A stretch of 64,000 bases of DNA from positions 62,001-126,000 of the forward strand of contig NZ_JAESDI010000008.1 in the NCBI RefSeq assembly GCF_019249215.1, in the 5' to 3' direction. Positions 54,185-63,744 of the stretch are shown here, piece by piece. Under the pieces are notes generated by a model. The model was not told the DNA's origin. It searched no databases and saw only the letters and a list, made by a program, of their open reading frames with translations. Origin of the DNA: Alteromonas lipotrueae. GTDB taxonomy: Bacteria > Pseudomonadota > Gammaproteobacteria > Enterobacterales > Alteromonadaceae. The position numbers and the translations under genes are program-made. Within the stretch, counting starts at the first letter, position 1; the number at the start of each line of letters is the position of its first letter.

Positions 54185-55099
54185 ATGCCTAACGAACACA
54201 TACCTACTGAAAAAAACGCTATTGGGAATACAGTAACGGCTGATCCTACCAACGCCTCTCACATTGGCGAGCCAAAGAACGGATATAAGGCTGGACAAGG
54301 CAATCCACCAGTTGCACTCATTACTGGTGCAGCGAAACGCATTGGTGCCACTATGGCGAGAACCCTTCACAGTGCAGGCTACCGGGTGATTGTACATTAT
54401 GGCCATTCAGCTGAACACGCCAACGCATTGGTAAATACATTAAATGCAATAAGGCCTAACAGTGCAGCATGTTTGCAAGCAGATTTGTGCAAGTTAGACG
54501 ATATTACTCGTTTAGCACAGCAAGCCACTGCGCCGAATGTCTTTGATGTGGACACTGAGCAACCAGCCCGTGAAGATTGCAGTGATAATAGTGCAACCGG
54601 TATTAACGTATTAATCAACAATGCGTCTAGCTTTTACCCTACCCCGTTAGGCAATATTTCTGCCAGTGATTGGCAGGCACTGGTTGGCAGCAACGTTCAA
54701 GGCCCACTGTTTTTATCTCAAGCTTTATGGCCTGCGCTAAAAGCAAATAATGGCTGCATTATCAACATGGTTGATATGCATATAGACCGCCCACTGCCCC
54801 ACCATACGGTGTACGGCCTGGCTAAAACGGCGTTGGCGTCTATTACACGTTCACTGGCGGTTGAAATGGCACCAGAGGTGCGGGTGAATGGTATCGCACC
54901 TGGCGCCATACTGTGGCCTGAAAGAGAATTAGAGCTCGACCAAAAACAGCGATTGCTAGATAGCATTCCATTGGGCGGATTAGGCTCGCCTGAAGATATT
55001 GCAAACACCGCAACATTTTTAATTTCAGCTAATTATATTACGGGGCAAATCATTTATGTGGATGGTGGCCGAAGCTTGCATACTAATGCATCGGCATAA
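54185..55099 (+). CDS. Pteridine-reductase-like SDR (FolM type)
   Basis: NADPH-dependent short-chain dehydrogenase/reductase of 304 residues; FolM-like members reduce dihydromonapterin or dihydrofolate. Motifs: cofactor loop LITGAAKRIGATMARTLH (the AKRIG form typical of pteridine reductases), VLINNASSFYPTP (NNAS), catalytic Tyr/Lys in HTVYGLAKTALASI, RVNGIAPGAILWP and the C-terminal ITGQIIYVDGGRSL. An unusual 40-residue polar N-terminal extension precedes the Rossmann fold; no internal start near the fold was found, so the extension may be real. The next gene overlaps it or begins 4 bases after it. Confidence 0.85.
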   Translation: MPNEHIPTEKNAIGNTVTADPTNASHIGEPKNGYKAGQGNPPVALITGAAKRIGATMARTLHSAGYRVIVHYGHSAEHANALVNTLNAIRPNSAACLQADLCKLDDITRLAQQATAPNVFDVDTEQPAREDCSDNSATGINVLINNASSFYPTPLGNISASDWQALVGSNVQGPLFLSQALWPALKANNGCIINMVDMHIDRPLPHHTVYGLAKTALASITRSLAVEMAPEVRVNGIAPGAILWPERELELDQKQRLLDSIPLGGLGSPEDIANTATFLISANYITGQIIYVDGGRSLHTNASA

Positions 55100-56210
55100 G
55101 CGCATGCGACTAGCTGGCGTAGTAATAGCCTTGGGGTTATTGCAAGGGTGCTTTGGTGCGCCTAGCATTAACGACACCATGGATGAATACACCACCCGTT
55201 TATCGAGGGTATTAGAAAGCCCGTTAGCCGAAGCAGCTTTGCCAGATGCTTCTTTACCAAATAGCGCCCCGGCAGATGAAACCTTAGAAGGTGAAGCCCA
55301 TTCCACGCTGCAATTAGACGCTACGCTTGCCCTGCCTTCTCAAACCTATCCATCGCTCACGGCGCTAGGCAACAAGGTTACTGCGCTGAATATAAACATT
55401 AGAGAGTTTTACGCCATACAAGATTGCGAACTTGGCCGGATAGTGGCTGAAAGAAACACAGCTTTGGGTAAAACCCAATTGCCTTCACAGCGCTTGCAGT
55501 ATGAACATCAATTATTGAACGCATTGGCAAAGTGCGAAACCACACTGAAAGAGGCACAAAACCCCACTGCAGCAACAGTAGCAGAATGGCGTAAACAAAA
55601 ACGCAGTCAGTATATGAACGTTTGGGCAAACGTGGTGCAAACCAGTTCTGAAATGAAACTTGGGTTAAGCATGGCTTCATCGCCACTACAGGCCAATGGC
55701 AATAAAGATGCCAAGGCGTCGGTCAGTGCGCTTAATTTTATTAATGGATTAGCTAAAACTGCTCAGTCACAAGGTGTTGTTGAATATGAACTTGAACAAC
55801 AATTACAAATAATTGCGTCTTCTCGGCTTCCTGCAAAGCTATGGCAAACCCAAGCTATATTGAATAACCGTTTAGCGTTACTGAACCAAGTATTAGCACC
55901 TGCGCTAAATGACGTGAAGTGCGAAAATGGAACAAACAGCGACAAAGCCACTATTTTACGAAATGTGTTTTACTTGTACTTTATAGAAGAAATTCAGCCC
56001 ATTGCGAGTACGCTTAATAGTTACCACTACCAGCTACAGCCTTTATGGGAACAATGGGCGGAAAACACTGCATTGAGCGTCCCATTTAAAGCGCACATAC
56101 GCACCCACGCTGTTGATAACTTCACGCAATACAGCGCCACAATGAAAGCCCATGTTACGTTATGGCAAAACTTTCTAGGTCGCTGCAATTTATCGCCAAC
56201 CGCGCCCTAG
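55086..56210 (+). CDS. DUF3080-family lipoprotein
   Basis: 374 residues from ATG 55086 (ATG 55104 is an equal alternative; both lack a clear ribosome site, and the first overlaps the SDR gene). Lipobox LLQGC directs lipid attachment. The mature protein is helical with the family-like stretch IVAERNTALGKTQLPSQRLQYEHQLLNALAKCE. DUF3080 has no known function. Linked to the FolM-like gene in this and, as I recall, related genomes. Convergent with the MscS gene. Confidence 0.75.
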   Translation: MHRHKRMRLAGVVIALGLLQGCFGAPSINDTMDEYTTRLSRVLESPLAEAALPDASLPNSAPADETLEGEAHSTLQLDATLALPSQTYPSLTALGNKVTALNINIREFYAIQDCELGRIVAERNTALGKTQLPSQRLQYEHQLLNALAKCETTLKEAQNPTAATVAEWRKQKRSQYMNVWANVVQTSSEMKLGLSMASSPLQANGNKDAKASVSALNFINGLAKTAQSQGVVEYELEQQLQIIASSRLPAKLWQTQAILNNRLALLNQVLAPALNDVKCENGTNSDKATILRNVFYLYFIEEIQPIASTLNSYHYQLQPLWEQWAENTALSVPFKAHIRTHAVDNFTQYSATMKAHVTLWQNFLGRCNLSPTAP

Positions 56211-56274
56211 TTAACGTAAGGCGGCTAAACGTTTCATCACTCAGCTTAGAGTGTTCAACCCTATATGCTGCAAG

Positions 56275-57585
56275 CTAAAGAATATTCTCACCACTTTCAG
56301 GGTCGCGGGCTTTCTTCGCTTGCTCTCTAATATCTTCTGCTTCACTGCTAACGTCTTCGTTGTCATTTTCGTGTTCAAGCGCTGAATTAGCACTGCTGCG
56401 AGCTGTATCTGCCTGAGCTTTATTTGCCTGAGTTGCAGATGCCGACGCTTTACTTTCTTCCGACTCACCCGCTATTTCTACCGCTGATTTTTTGTTAGTC
56501 GCTAACGGGAAGTTATTACTTTCGGAGATGGGTTTATTAAGCGATGTGAAACCGCTGGCATCATCAGCTGTATCTTCTTTACTCACCGATTGATTAGACA
56601 CTATGGCTAACCCATTGGGGAATACACGTTCGCGAGCATCGTCAGGCATGCTAATGTTTTCCTCAGTAAATCGGCCTACAATTTGGCGCATAAGTAACGA
56701 CGACATTTTAAGCACGCTGGTATCTTCAACATTCACCCAAAAATACACTTTTAAATTGTAGGTCGATGCCCCTAAATTATCGATTAGCACTTGGGGTTCA
56801 GGATCGGTAAGTACCTTCGCATGGCTAGAAATTATCTGTACCGCTAAATGCTGTGCGTTACGAATGTCTGCATCATAACCTACTCCCAGCACGAAGTGGC
56901 CGCGCATTAATGGGTTAGCCGTCAGGTTTTTTATCACACCTTTGTAAATGGTCGCGTTGGGAATTTGAATATGATTTCCGTCAAAATCCACCATGGTAGT
57001 AGCACGAGACGTTACCTTTTGAATAATGCCGGTAAACTCGTTTATTTCAACAATATCGCCTATTCGAAACGGCCTTTGAATGGTAAGTAACAAACTAGAA
57101 ATAAAGTTTTCGGCAATATCACGAAAGGCAAAACCAAGAATTAACCCTACTACGCCAGTTCCGCTTATTACCGCTACCGCGAAGCCGGTTAAGCCTGCCA
57201 TAAATAGGAATAAATACACCCCAAGCAAAATAATAACCAAGCTAATAGAGCGTTGCGCTACCGACTTAATTAAGGGGGTTAACGAAGAAAAAGAAAAAGG
57301 CTTAAGTAGCAATCGGGATAATGGCCCTGCAGCAAAAATAAACAGCGCCATAATGAGCAGGCCAACACCAAGGCCAGGTAAGCGATACAAAAAGCCGTGC
57401 CATAAATCTAATAAAACCGACTGCGCTTCTGAAAGGTTTTCTACTCCAGAGGAAGGCGCAACGGCATCTGCGGCCAATAAAGCTGTGGGAAATATGTTTG
57501 TTAGAATGAAATTTGTTAAGTCGAGCTTTGTTAGGTAGAAACCTACTAGGTTAAAAAAAGCCGTTAAAGAATTGATGTTGCCCAC
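56275..57585 (-). CDS. MscS-family mechanosensitive channel
   Basis: Inner-membrane channel of 436 residues that opens under tension and releases solutes. GTG start with AAGGAG 6-7 bases upstream. Four hydrophobic segments; the pore helix and following sequence are typical (GFAVAVISGTGVVGLILGFAFRDIAENFISSLLLTIQRPFRIGDIVEI), then the beta domain (GIIQKVTSRATTMVDFDGNHIQIPNATIYKGVIKNLT) and the alpha/beta domain. The last 110 residues form an acidic Ser/Ala/Glu-rich tail, probably disordered, absent in E. coli MscS. Confidence 0.93.
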   Translation of the reverse strand: MGNINSLTAFFNLVGFYLTKLDLTNFILTNIFPTALLAADAVAPSSGVENLSEAQSVLLDLWHGFLYRLPGLGVGLLIMALFIFAAGPLSRLLLKPFSFSSLTPLIKSVAQRSISLVIILLGVYLFLFMAGLTGFAVAVISGTGVVGLILGFAFRDIAENFISSLLLTIQRPFRIGDIVEINEFTGIIQKVTSRATTMVDFDGNHIQIPNATIYKGVIKNLTANPLMRGHFVLGVGYDADIRNAQHLAVQIISSHAKVLTDPEPQVLIDNLGASTYNLKVYFWVNVEDTSVLKMSSLLMRQIVGRFTEENISMPDDARERVFPNGLAIVSNQSVSKEDTADDASGFTSLNKPISESNNFPLATNKKSAVEIAGESEESKASASATQANKAQADTARSSANSALEHENDNEDVSSEAEDIREQAKKARDPESGENIL

Positions 57586-57781
57586 CTTCGCTCCTTGAAA
57601 TGAGGTTACTTGCCACGGGTGCAGCCTAACAATATGACCATCACCACGCTAGTTTCTACGTAGTACCATATCTGTAGTACGCACATGCTCATGTACTGGT
57701 TTAAGTTCTGGCTTAAGCTGTAACAAAGTCTTCGATATAGCCTCTGTTATGGCCCTACTTAGCCCTTGCTTTCCCTTTGTG

Positions 57782-58444
57782 TTAAGGGCCAGCCACTACT
57801 AAGTATGAACCTAAACCGATGGTGAAAAGAAAACTTCCCCAAATAGCATGTTCAATTACCACAATGGGCGTTGAGTTTGTTTGCATGTAGCGATAGCCAA
57901 ATATAGCACCACCACACCACGATATAATGACAGCCACCCAATTACCGTAAATTAAATGCGCCAAACCAAACACGAAGGTACTTAACACCCAGCGCGCATT
58001 ACGCGAAGGTAAAATAAGTTTGTAACGATGAAAAAAGAAGGTTCTAAAAATGATTTCTTGTGGAATAACCGACACCACTGGATACACCAATAACGTAACT
58101 ACCCACATCCATGGCTCGTTAATGGGCCAATGCAAAAATAGTTCAGGTTTAATGAGATAAACGCATAGCGCAAGCAAACTTGCCCAAGGTAAAAATAGCT
58201 TAAGTGTACTTTTTAAATGAGGCCCGTAATCTTCCCAATGCCATAAACGAATTCGTTGGAATTGTTTATCGGCTAGCAGCACGCTTAAACAAAACAAACA
58301 CACTATGCCCAAAATAGGCATAAGCCAATCGGAAACGTGGTTTATCCAGTAAAGTACGGCAATGGGCAGTGCAACGAACAAAATGAGCAACTCAGACCAC
58401 AGCTTTACCACGAAGACCCCTACTTGATTGCAAATTGATGACAT
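57782..58444 (-). CDS. CPBP-family intramembrane metalloprotease-like protein
   Basis: 220 residues, about 6-7 membrane segments. Family motifs: PQEIIFRTFFFHRY (EExxxR type, first Glu replaced by Gln), FGLAHLIYGNW (FxxxH) and VIEHAIWGSFLF (third motif). The Gln in the first motif may affect protease activity, though the second Glu and both His are present. Function in this organism unknown. Own unit on the minus strand. Confidence 0.85.
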   Translation of the reverse strand: MSSICNQVGVFVVKLWSELLILFVALPIAVLYWINHVSDWLMPILGIVCLFCLSVLLADKQFQRIRLWHWEDYGPHLKSTLKLFLPWASLLALCVYLIKPELFLHWPINEPWMWVVTLLVYPVVSVIPQEIIFRTFFFHRYKLILPSRNARWVLSTFVFGLAHLIYGNWVAVIISWCGGAIFGYRYMQTNSTPIVVIEHAIWGSFLFTIGLGSYLVVAGP

Positions 58445-58807
58445 AATTATGAATTATAAAAGATAATGAAATTATAGTGCCAATTGGCGTAGAAGTCTTA
58501 TCTTGCAGCGTTATACATTAGGCGTAAATTAGTAAGTCACCAATATACGGCGGGTTTTTGAAGCTTTCTGTCTTGAATTAGGGTGTGATAATAGAACGTG
58601 ATAATGTGTGAAGAAGGCACGGCGGTTGATTTTTCACTTAATTACACCCCGAAGAATGTTTTTTGTGTGTATAAATAACAGGCTCATGGGTATATTTGGT
58701 GAAATTTTTTCCTTCACGATATTGTTGTTATTTGCTAAAAAGCATCAATATAGGTACACACCTAAAAGCACGCGGCAAGCACACTGAGCAGTTAAAGATA
58801 ATTCACT
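58445..58807. other. Divergent region between CPBP gene and RpiR-type regulator
   Basis: About 360 bases with no supported gene. Two direct copies of GTGATAAT at 58585-58592 and 58598-58605, 13 bases apart, might be an operator for the adjacent regulator. No terminator or RNA gene seen. Confidence 0.45.
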
Positions 58808-59665
58808 ATGGCCCAAAATTCGAACGATGTTATTAAGCAAATAGAGAAGCACTATGCGTCTTTATCACCTTCAGGCCAAACTATTGCTCAGTATTTACAG
58901 CGCAACCCTATTGCCGTTGTAACCCAATCCACCTCTCATATTGCTGAACAAACCAACACCTCGAAAGCCACGGTAAGCCGTTTTTTTCGCCAGCTTGGTT
59001 TTGAGTCGCATCAGGAAGCAAAAAATACGTTGCTTACCTTACGCGAACAGGGCGTGCCGGTAAGCCCGAGCACGACTGCGGTTCTGCAGCACGAGCAAGA
59101 ACTCAATAATATTTCGCACACTTTCGATAATATTGATATTGCTACGCTTACTGCCATTGCTGAAAAGCTGGCGAACGCGCAACAAATTACCCTTATCGGC
59201 TTTCGAAACGCCTATCCATTAGCGCTGCATTTTCGCCAGCAGCTTAAGCAAATTCGCACCTCAGTCAGGCTTTTGCCTCAACCTGGTCAAACCTTGGGGG
59301 AAGATTTAGTCGATTTAGGTAAAGACGATGTGGTGGTGTTATTTGGGTTTCGTAGGCGCACTCGGCAGTTCAAGCATGTATTAAATACCGTTTCTCACTG
59401 CCAAACTATTTTAATCACCGATCCAACCGGGCAAGTATATCGGGATAACGTAAAGCATCTGCTCGTGTGCCATTTGGGCAACCATCTAAGTTCACAGGTA
59501 GATAACTACGCCCCCTTCGACAGTTACGCCGCCCCAATGAGCTTGGTTTCTACCTTATGTAACTTTACGTATTCCGCACTGGGTGATAGTGCATCTGAAC
59601 GGGTTAAAGCCATTACTAACCTGTATGGCGACCTTGATGAATTAGAGCCTTCCGAGCGAAAGTAA
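58808..59665 (+). CDS. MurR/RpiR-family transcriptional regulator
   Basis: 285 residues: N-terminal HTH_6 domain (QTIAQYLQRNPIAVVTQSTSHIAEQTNTSKATVSRFFRQLGF in two halves, about residues 22-70) and a SIS sugar-phosphate-binding domain (about 120-260; LIGFRNAYPLALHFRQQL, DDVVVLFGFRRRTRQF, ILITDPTGQVYRD). Such regulators sense phosphosugars or related ligands. It may control the amidase/transferase genes downstream, but the ligand is unknown. Confidence 0.93.
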   Translation: MAQNSNDVIKQIEKHYASLSPSGQTIAQYLQRNPIAVVTQSTSHIAEQTNTSKATVSRFFRQLGFESHQEAKNTLLTLREQGVPVSPSTTAVLQHEQELNNISHTFDNIDIATLTAIAEKLANAQQITLIGFRNAYPLALHFRQQLKQIRTSVRLLPQPGQTLGEDLVDLGKDDVVVLFGFRRRTRQFKHVLNTVSHCQTILITDPTGQVYRDNVKHLLVCHLGNHLSSQVDNYAPFDSYAAPMSLVSTLCNFTYSALGDSASERVKAITNLYGDLDELEPSERK

Positions 59666-59822
59666 CATTAACGACTTTTATTAGATTAATTTTTAGGCAA
59701 GAATAGAAGATCGAATAAGTAAACTGGTACGTATTAAGAATCGTGTTGCCACACGTGCTACAAGAGATAACTGCGCTGTTCTCCCGTAAAAAGGCAACCT
59801 AGCATTCGTAGTTGGAGTAGAA

Positions 59823-60386
59823 ATGGACAAATCTCACCTTGTTATAGAAGAGTCTAGCAGAGTTTTAGCATTTTGGTTTAATGAACTAACTCCTTCACAA
59901 TGGTTCACTAAAGACTCTGCACTAGATCGTACTATTGCATCGCAATTTTTAACCTTGCATCGCGCCGCATCTCGGGGCGAGTTATGGCCTTGGCGAGCCA
60001 CCCCTACAGGCCGGTTGGCGGAAATTTTGTTGCTTGATCAGTTCTCACGAAATATATACAGAGACACGCCTCACGCTTACTCGCAAGACCCTGTGGCTTT
60101 AGTATTAGCCCAAGAGGCTGTTAGCGTTGAGGCTGACAAAACCCTTACCCCTCAACAATGCATATTTCTTTATATGCCATTTATGCATAGCGAATCTTTG
60201 GCTATCCACGATATTGCGCTTCAACTTTTTGCGGTTCCTGGTTTAGAAAAACAATATGAATATGAGTTGAAACACGTGAATATTATTAAGCAATTTGGTC
60301 GATATCCACACAGAAACTTGGTATTGGGCAGAACCAGCACGAAAGAAGAAGAACAGTTTCTTTTGGAACCTGGCAGTCGGTTTTAA
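59823..60386 (+). CDS. DUF924-family protein
   Basis: 187-residue cytoplasmic, helical protein of the DUF924 family (TPR-like fold, unknown function). Signature stretches: VLAFWFNELTPSQWFTKDSALD, LLDQFSRNIYRDTPHAYSQDPVAL, IFLYMPFMHSESLAIHD and the end QFGRYPHRNLVLGRTSTKEEEQFL. GGAGTAG-type sequence lies 7 bases before the ATG. Between the RpiR-type regulator and the amidase on the same strand. Confidence 0.9.
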   Translation: MDKSHLVIEESSRVLAFWFNELTPSQWFTKDSALDRTIASQFLTLHRAASRGELWPWRATPTGRLAEILLLDQFSRNIYRDTPHAYSQDPVALVLAQEAVSVEADKTLTPQQCIFLYMPFMHSESLAIHDIALQLFAVPGLEKQYEYELKHVNIIKQFGRYPHRNLVLGRTSTKEEEQFLLEPGSRF

Positions 60387-60580
60387 TGCGAACACAGCTT
60401 CGCCGTTGTATTGGTTATTAACCCACCTCACAAATCGCCTGTAATTGCCTTATTGAAAACAACTCATAAACTAGGCCACAAAAACAAAGCATATTACACA
60501 CCAGCAACAAACGTTTCACTTGACAATAAAGAGAAACGATTGTTTCATGGAGGTATCTTTTTCACTATTGCGAATGTACC

Positions 60581-61843
60581 GTGTCTTCTCCTTTTGTTTC
60601 TATTCCTGCTGATTTTAAAATACATGCTAAAAGCCCTTCAGCATCTGCACCAGATTCTGCGACAGTCAATGCGTCACCAACAGCTTGCGAATTAAAGGGC
60701 TATTCCTTAAAGGGCTATGCATTAGCGGTAAAAGATTTATTTCACATTGAAGGGCTACCCACCGCAGCCGGGAACCCTGATTGGTTAGCGACGCACCCTG
60801 TACCTACGGCCACCAATAGTACCGTTGAAGCATTATGTAGTGCAGGCGTCACGTTTAAAGGTAAGACGATTACCGATGAGTTGGCTTATAGCCTACATGG
60901 ACAAAATAAACATTATCCACAACTGGTTAACCCCATTGCACCTGCTCACATTCCAGGGGGGTCATCTTCAGGTTCGGCAGTGGCGGTGTCGGCGCATTTA
61001 GCTGATATTGGGTTGGGTACAGACACAGGTGGCTCTATTCGTGTTCCTGCTAGTTATCAAGGATTATGGGGCTTACGTACTTCGCACAACGCGATACCGT
61101 GTGACAACATGGTGGCACTGGCACCGTCTTTCGACACCATAGGTTGGATGACGCGGGATATCGACACCTTAGAAAAAGTGAGCCACGTTTGTTTAGCCAA
61201 TGCTGGGCAGGAAGAACTGTCTACCATCGCAAACGACACTAACAACATCACAATACGAATTGGTGCTGTTCAGCATTTGCTTCAAAGTGCGAAACACGGC
61301 GCTTTGGTCACAAAATGGCTTGAAACGCTTAACGAAAAAGCGGGTGTGACGGTTTGCACTATCACCGAAGACGAATTGGATTTATCGGCACTGAATACTG
61401 CCGCGACGTTTCGCGTTTTACAAGGTGCTGAAATTTGGCAGCAACATGGCCAGTGGATAACTGACACTCACCCTGATATTGCCCACGATATTATGCTTCG
61501 ATTAGATTGGTGTGAAACGATTTCCGAACAAGAGATTGAACATGCCAAGAAGCAGCAAGTGGCGTTTCAAGAATACATAAACGGCTTATTTGAAACCGTA
61601 GACGTATTGTTGATACCCACTACTCCCGGTATTGCACCTCGGTGCGATGCTGATGAAGAAACATTAGCGAACGATAGGAATGCCCTGCTTGCGCTTACCT
61701 CAATTGCAGGTTTAGCAGAGCTTCCACAAATTCATATGCCGCTATTTACCCTACAAAACGCCCCATGTGGTTTATCACTGGTGGGCAAAAAAGGCAGCGA
61801 TCTTGCACTCATTAAGCTAGCGAAAGCACTGACAGCAAATTGA
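60581..61843 (+). CDS. Amidase-signature family hydrolase
   Basis: 420 residues with the Ser-Ser-Lys triad: Lys51 in ALAVKDLFHI, the cis-Ser in PGGSSSGSAVAV (about 128-130) and nucleophile Ser152 in GTDTGGSIRVPA. No signal peptide. Start is GTG at 60581 without a good ribosome site (GGAGG lies too far upstream), so the start is uncertain, but no other in-frame start fits the family N-terminus. Amide substrate unknown. Followed by the gamma-glutamyltransferase-like gene after 69 bases, suggesting a joint pathway. Confidence 0.92.
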   Translation: MSSPFVSIPADFKIHAKSPSASAPDSATVNASPTACELKGYSLKGYALAVKDLFHIEGLPTAAGNPDWLATHPVPTATNSTVEALCSAGVTFKGKTITDELAYSLHGQNKHYPQLVNPIAPAHIPGGSSSGSAVAVSAHLADIGLGTDTGGSIRVPASYQGLWGLRTSHNAIPCDNMVALAPSFDTIGWMTRDIDTLEKVSHVCLANAGQEELSTIANDTNNITIRIGAVQHLLQSAKHGALVTKWLETLNEKAGVTVCTITEDELDLSALNTAATFRVLQGAEIWQQHGQWITDTHPDIAHDIMLRLDWCETISEQEIEHAKKQQVAFQEYINGLFETVDVLLIPTTPGIAPRCDADEETLANDRNALLALTSIAGLAELPQIHMPLFTLQNAPCGLSLVGKKGSDLALIKLAKALTAN

Positions 61844-61912
61844 TTGGTCATACTAGGCTTTCTGAGAAAACAAGGTTGCATTGGCCAAATAACAAATGGA
61901 TAAAAAAAGACA

Positions 61913-63490
61913 ATGAGTGAAAAGCATAACGTAGGCTTTACAGCCCCTCACTTTGCGGCGTCGCAAGTGGGTTTGAATATTTTAGAAAAAGGCGGCACCG
62001 CGATTGAAGCTATGGTGGCGGCGGCGGCGTCTATTGCCGTGGAATACCCCCATATGAATGGCATGGGTGGCGACGGATTTTGGTTAATTAGCGAACCTGG
62101 CAAAGCCCCTGTTGGCATTGATGCGTCGGGCGTTGCCTCACTAGGTGCCACCCCTGAATTTTATAAAGACGACAGCGCTATTCCTAGCCGAGGCGGAAAA
62201 TCAGCCCTGACTATGGCCGGTGCTGTTGCGGGTTGGAATGAAGCGTTAAAAATAAGCCACCAGTGGCAAGATGGTCTGCCGCTTAATACCTTGTTTGATA
62301 CGGCAATTAGCCAGGCTAATTGGGGTATTGAGGTAACGCAAAGCTTGGTAGATGCCAGCAATAAAACCTTTGACGATTTGGCGAGTGACCCAAACTTCGA
62401 TCAGTTTTTAATTAAGGGCAAAGCACTTAAAAAAGGCAAAATCCTTAAACTGACAGCGTTATCTAAAACACTCAGCCACTTAGCCAAAGCCGGGCTTGAT
62501 GACTTCTATCATGGCGAACTCGCTAGCAAACTAGCAGCCGATTTAGAAGCCGCTGGCTCACCTATTCGTATTGAAGATTTCAATCAATACAAAGCGCAAA
62601 TTGTAGAACCGCTTTCAGTTACTACCAGCAAAGGCACTTTGTATAACTTACCTGCACCTACCCAAGGTGTAGCGTCGTTAATTATTTTAGCGCTGTACGA
62701 CAAGGTTCAGCATTTAGGCACTACCGATGCTGACATGGTTCACTTATTGATTGAATGCACCAAACAAGCGTTTATTGCACGAAATGCGAACGTGACCGAC
62801 CCATCACGTACGCCTGTAGATTTATCTAGCCTATTAACCGATGCCTCGCTAGATGAAATGGTTAAACACATTTCGGTAGAAAAAGCGCAGCCATGGCCAC
62901 ATGTGGCGAAGCCAGGCGATACCATTTGGATGGGCGCGTGTGACAGCGAAGGCCGAATGGTAAGTTACATTCAATCGCTTTATTGGGAGTTTGGTTCAGG
63001 CATTGTTAGCCCACAAACCGGCATTGTATGGAATAACCGAGGGACTTCATTCTCGTTAGACTCTGCTAGCAACCAATACTTAAAGCCTGGGTTGAAACCG
63101 TTTCATACGCTTAACCCTGCCTTCGCCGATTTATCCGATGGGCGACGCATGAGTTACGGCACCATGGGCGGTGAAGGTCAGCCACAAACACAAGCTGCTT
63201 TATTTGCCCGCCATATTTATCACAACCAACCTATTGATAAAGCCATTGCGCTTGGCCGCTGGTTACTAGGCCGTACTTGGGGTGATGAAAGTAACAACTT
63301 AAAAGCCGAGCGTGACTTAGCCGAGTATGTAGGCGAAAGCCTTATTGCCCGTGGTCACGACATGGTGACTGTCGACCCTTGTAACGAACTGATGGGTCAC
63401 GCGGGAGCGGTCATTCGCACGCCAACGGGGTCTGTCAGTGCAGCAAGCGATCCACGCAGCGATGGTAAAGCCTTTACTGATAGGGTTTAA
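61913..63490 (+). CDS. Gamma-glutamyltransferase-family Ntn hydrolase
   Basis: 525 residues. The family N-terminus is present (TAPHFAASQVGLNILEKGGTAIEAMVAAAASIAVEYPHMNGMGGDGFWL) in pieces, and the predicted autoprocessing site and nucleophile is Thr337 in PGDTIWMGACDSEGRMVSYIQS. The C-terminal region has HTLNPAFA and YGTMGGEGQPQTQ. Unlike classical GGT it has no signal peptide, so it is probably cytoplasmic and may act as an amidohydrolase on a gamma-glutamyl or similar compound rather than on exported glutathione. Linked to the amidase and to a TauE/SafE permease. Confidence 0.92.
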   Translation: MSEKHNVGFTAPHFAASQVGLNILEKGGTAIEAMVAAAASIAVEYPHMNGMGGDGFWLISEPGKAPVGIDASGVASLGATPEFYKDDSAIPSRGGKSALTMAGAVAGWNEALKISHQWQDGLPLNTLFDTAISQANWGIEVTQSLVDASNKTFDDLASDPNFDQFLIKGKALKKGKILKLTALSKTLSHLAKAGLDDFYHGELASKLAADLEAAGSPIRIEDFNQYKAQIVEPLSVTTSKGTLYNLPAPTQGVASLIILALYDKVQHLGTTDADMVHLLIECTKQAFIARNANVTDPSRTPVDLSSLLTDASLDEMVKHISVEKAQPWPHVAKPGDTIWMGACDSEGRMVSYIQSLYWEFGSGIVSPQTGIVWNNRGTSFSLDSASNQYLKPGLKPFHTLNPAFADLSDGRRMSYGTMGGEGQPQTQAALFARHIYHNQPIDKAIALGRWLLGRTWGDESNNLKAERDLAEYVGESLIARGHDMVTVDPCNELMGHAGAVIRTPTGSVSAASDPRSDGKAFTDRV

Positions 63491-63744
63491 CTGCGCAGCT
63501 TAATCGTTAGATTCTACATCTATCGATAATAGTTAACTCTATACGGGTTTAATAAACTACCCAAGCCGTTTTATCGGTGTGTTGCTTTTGGCTTATTTTT
63601 AAAGGACGTCCACCCCTTTTTAGATAAGCCAGAGCAATCCACCATAATTTAATTGTGGCCAAGCGTTTTTTTACTTACACAAATTTGTATACAAAAAGCT
63701 TGCTCACAAGCACAAGATTTAATTCATAACGAGACTCTTTATTT

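Noticed and set aside
60411-60695. A 94-codon plus-strand ORF overlapping the start of the amidase gene
   Set aside because: It overlaps the amidase coding region in another frame, its hydrophobic run comes from the pyrimidine-rich 5' end of that gene, and no family pattern is seen.
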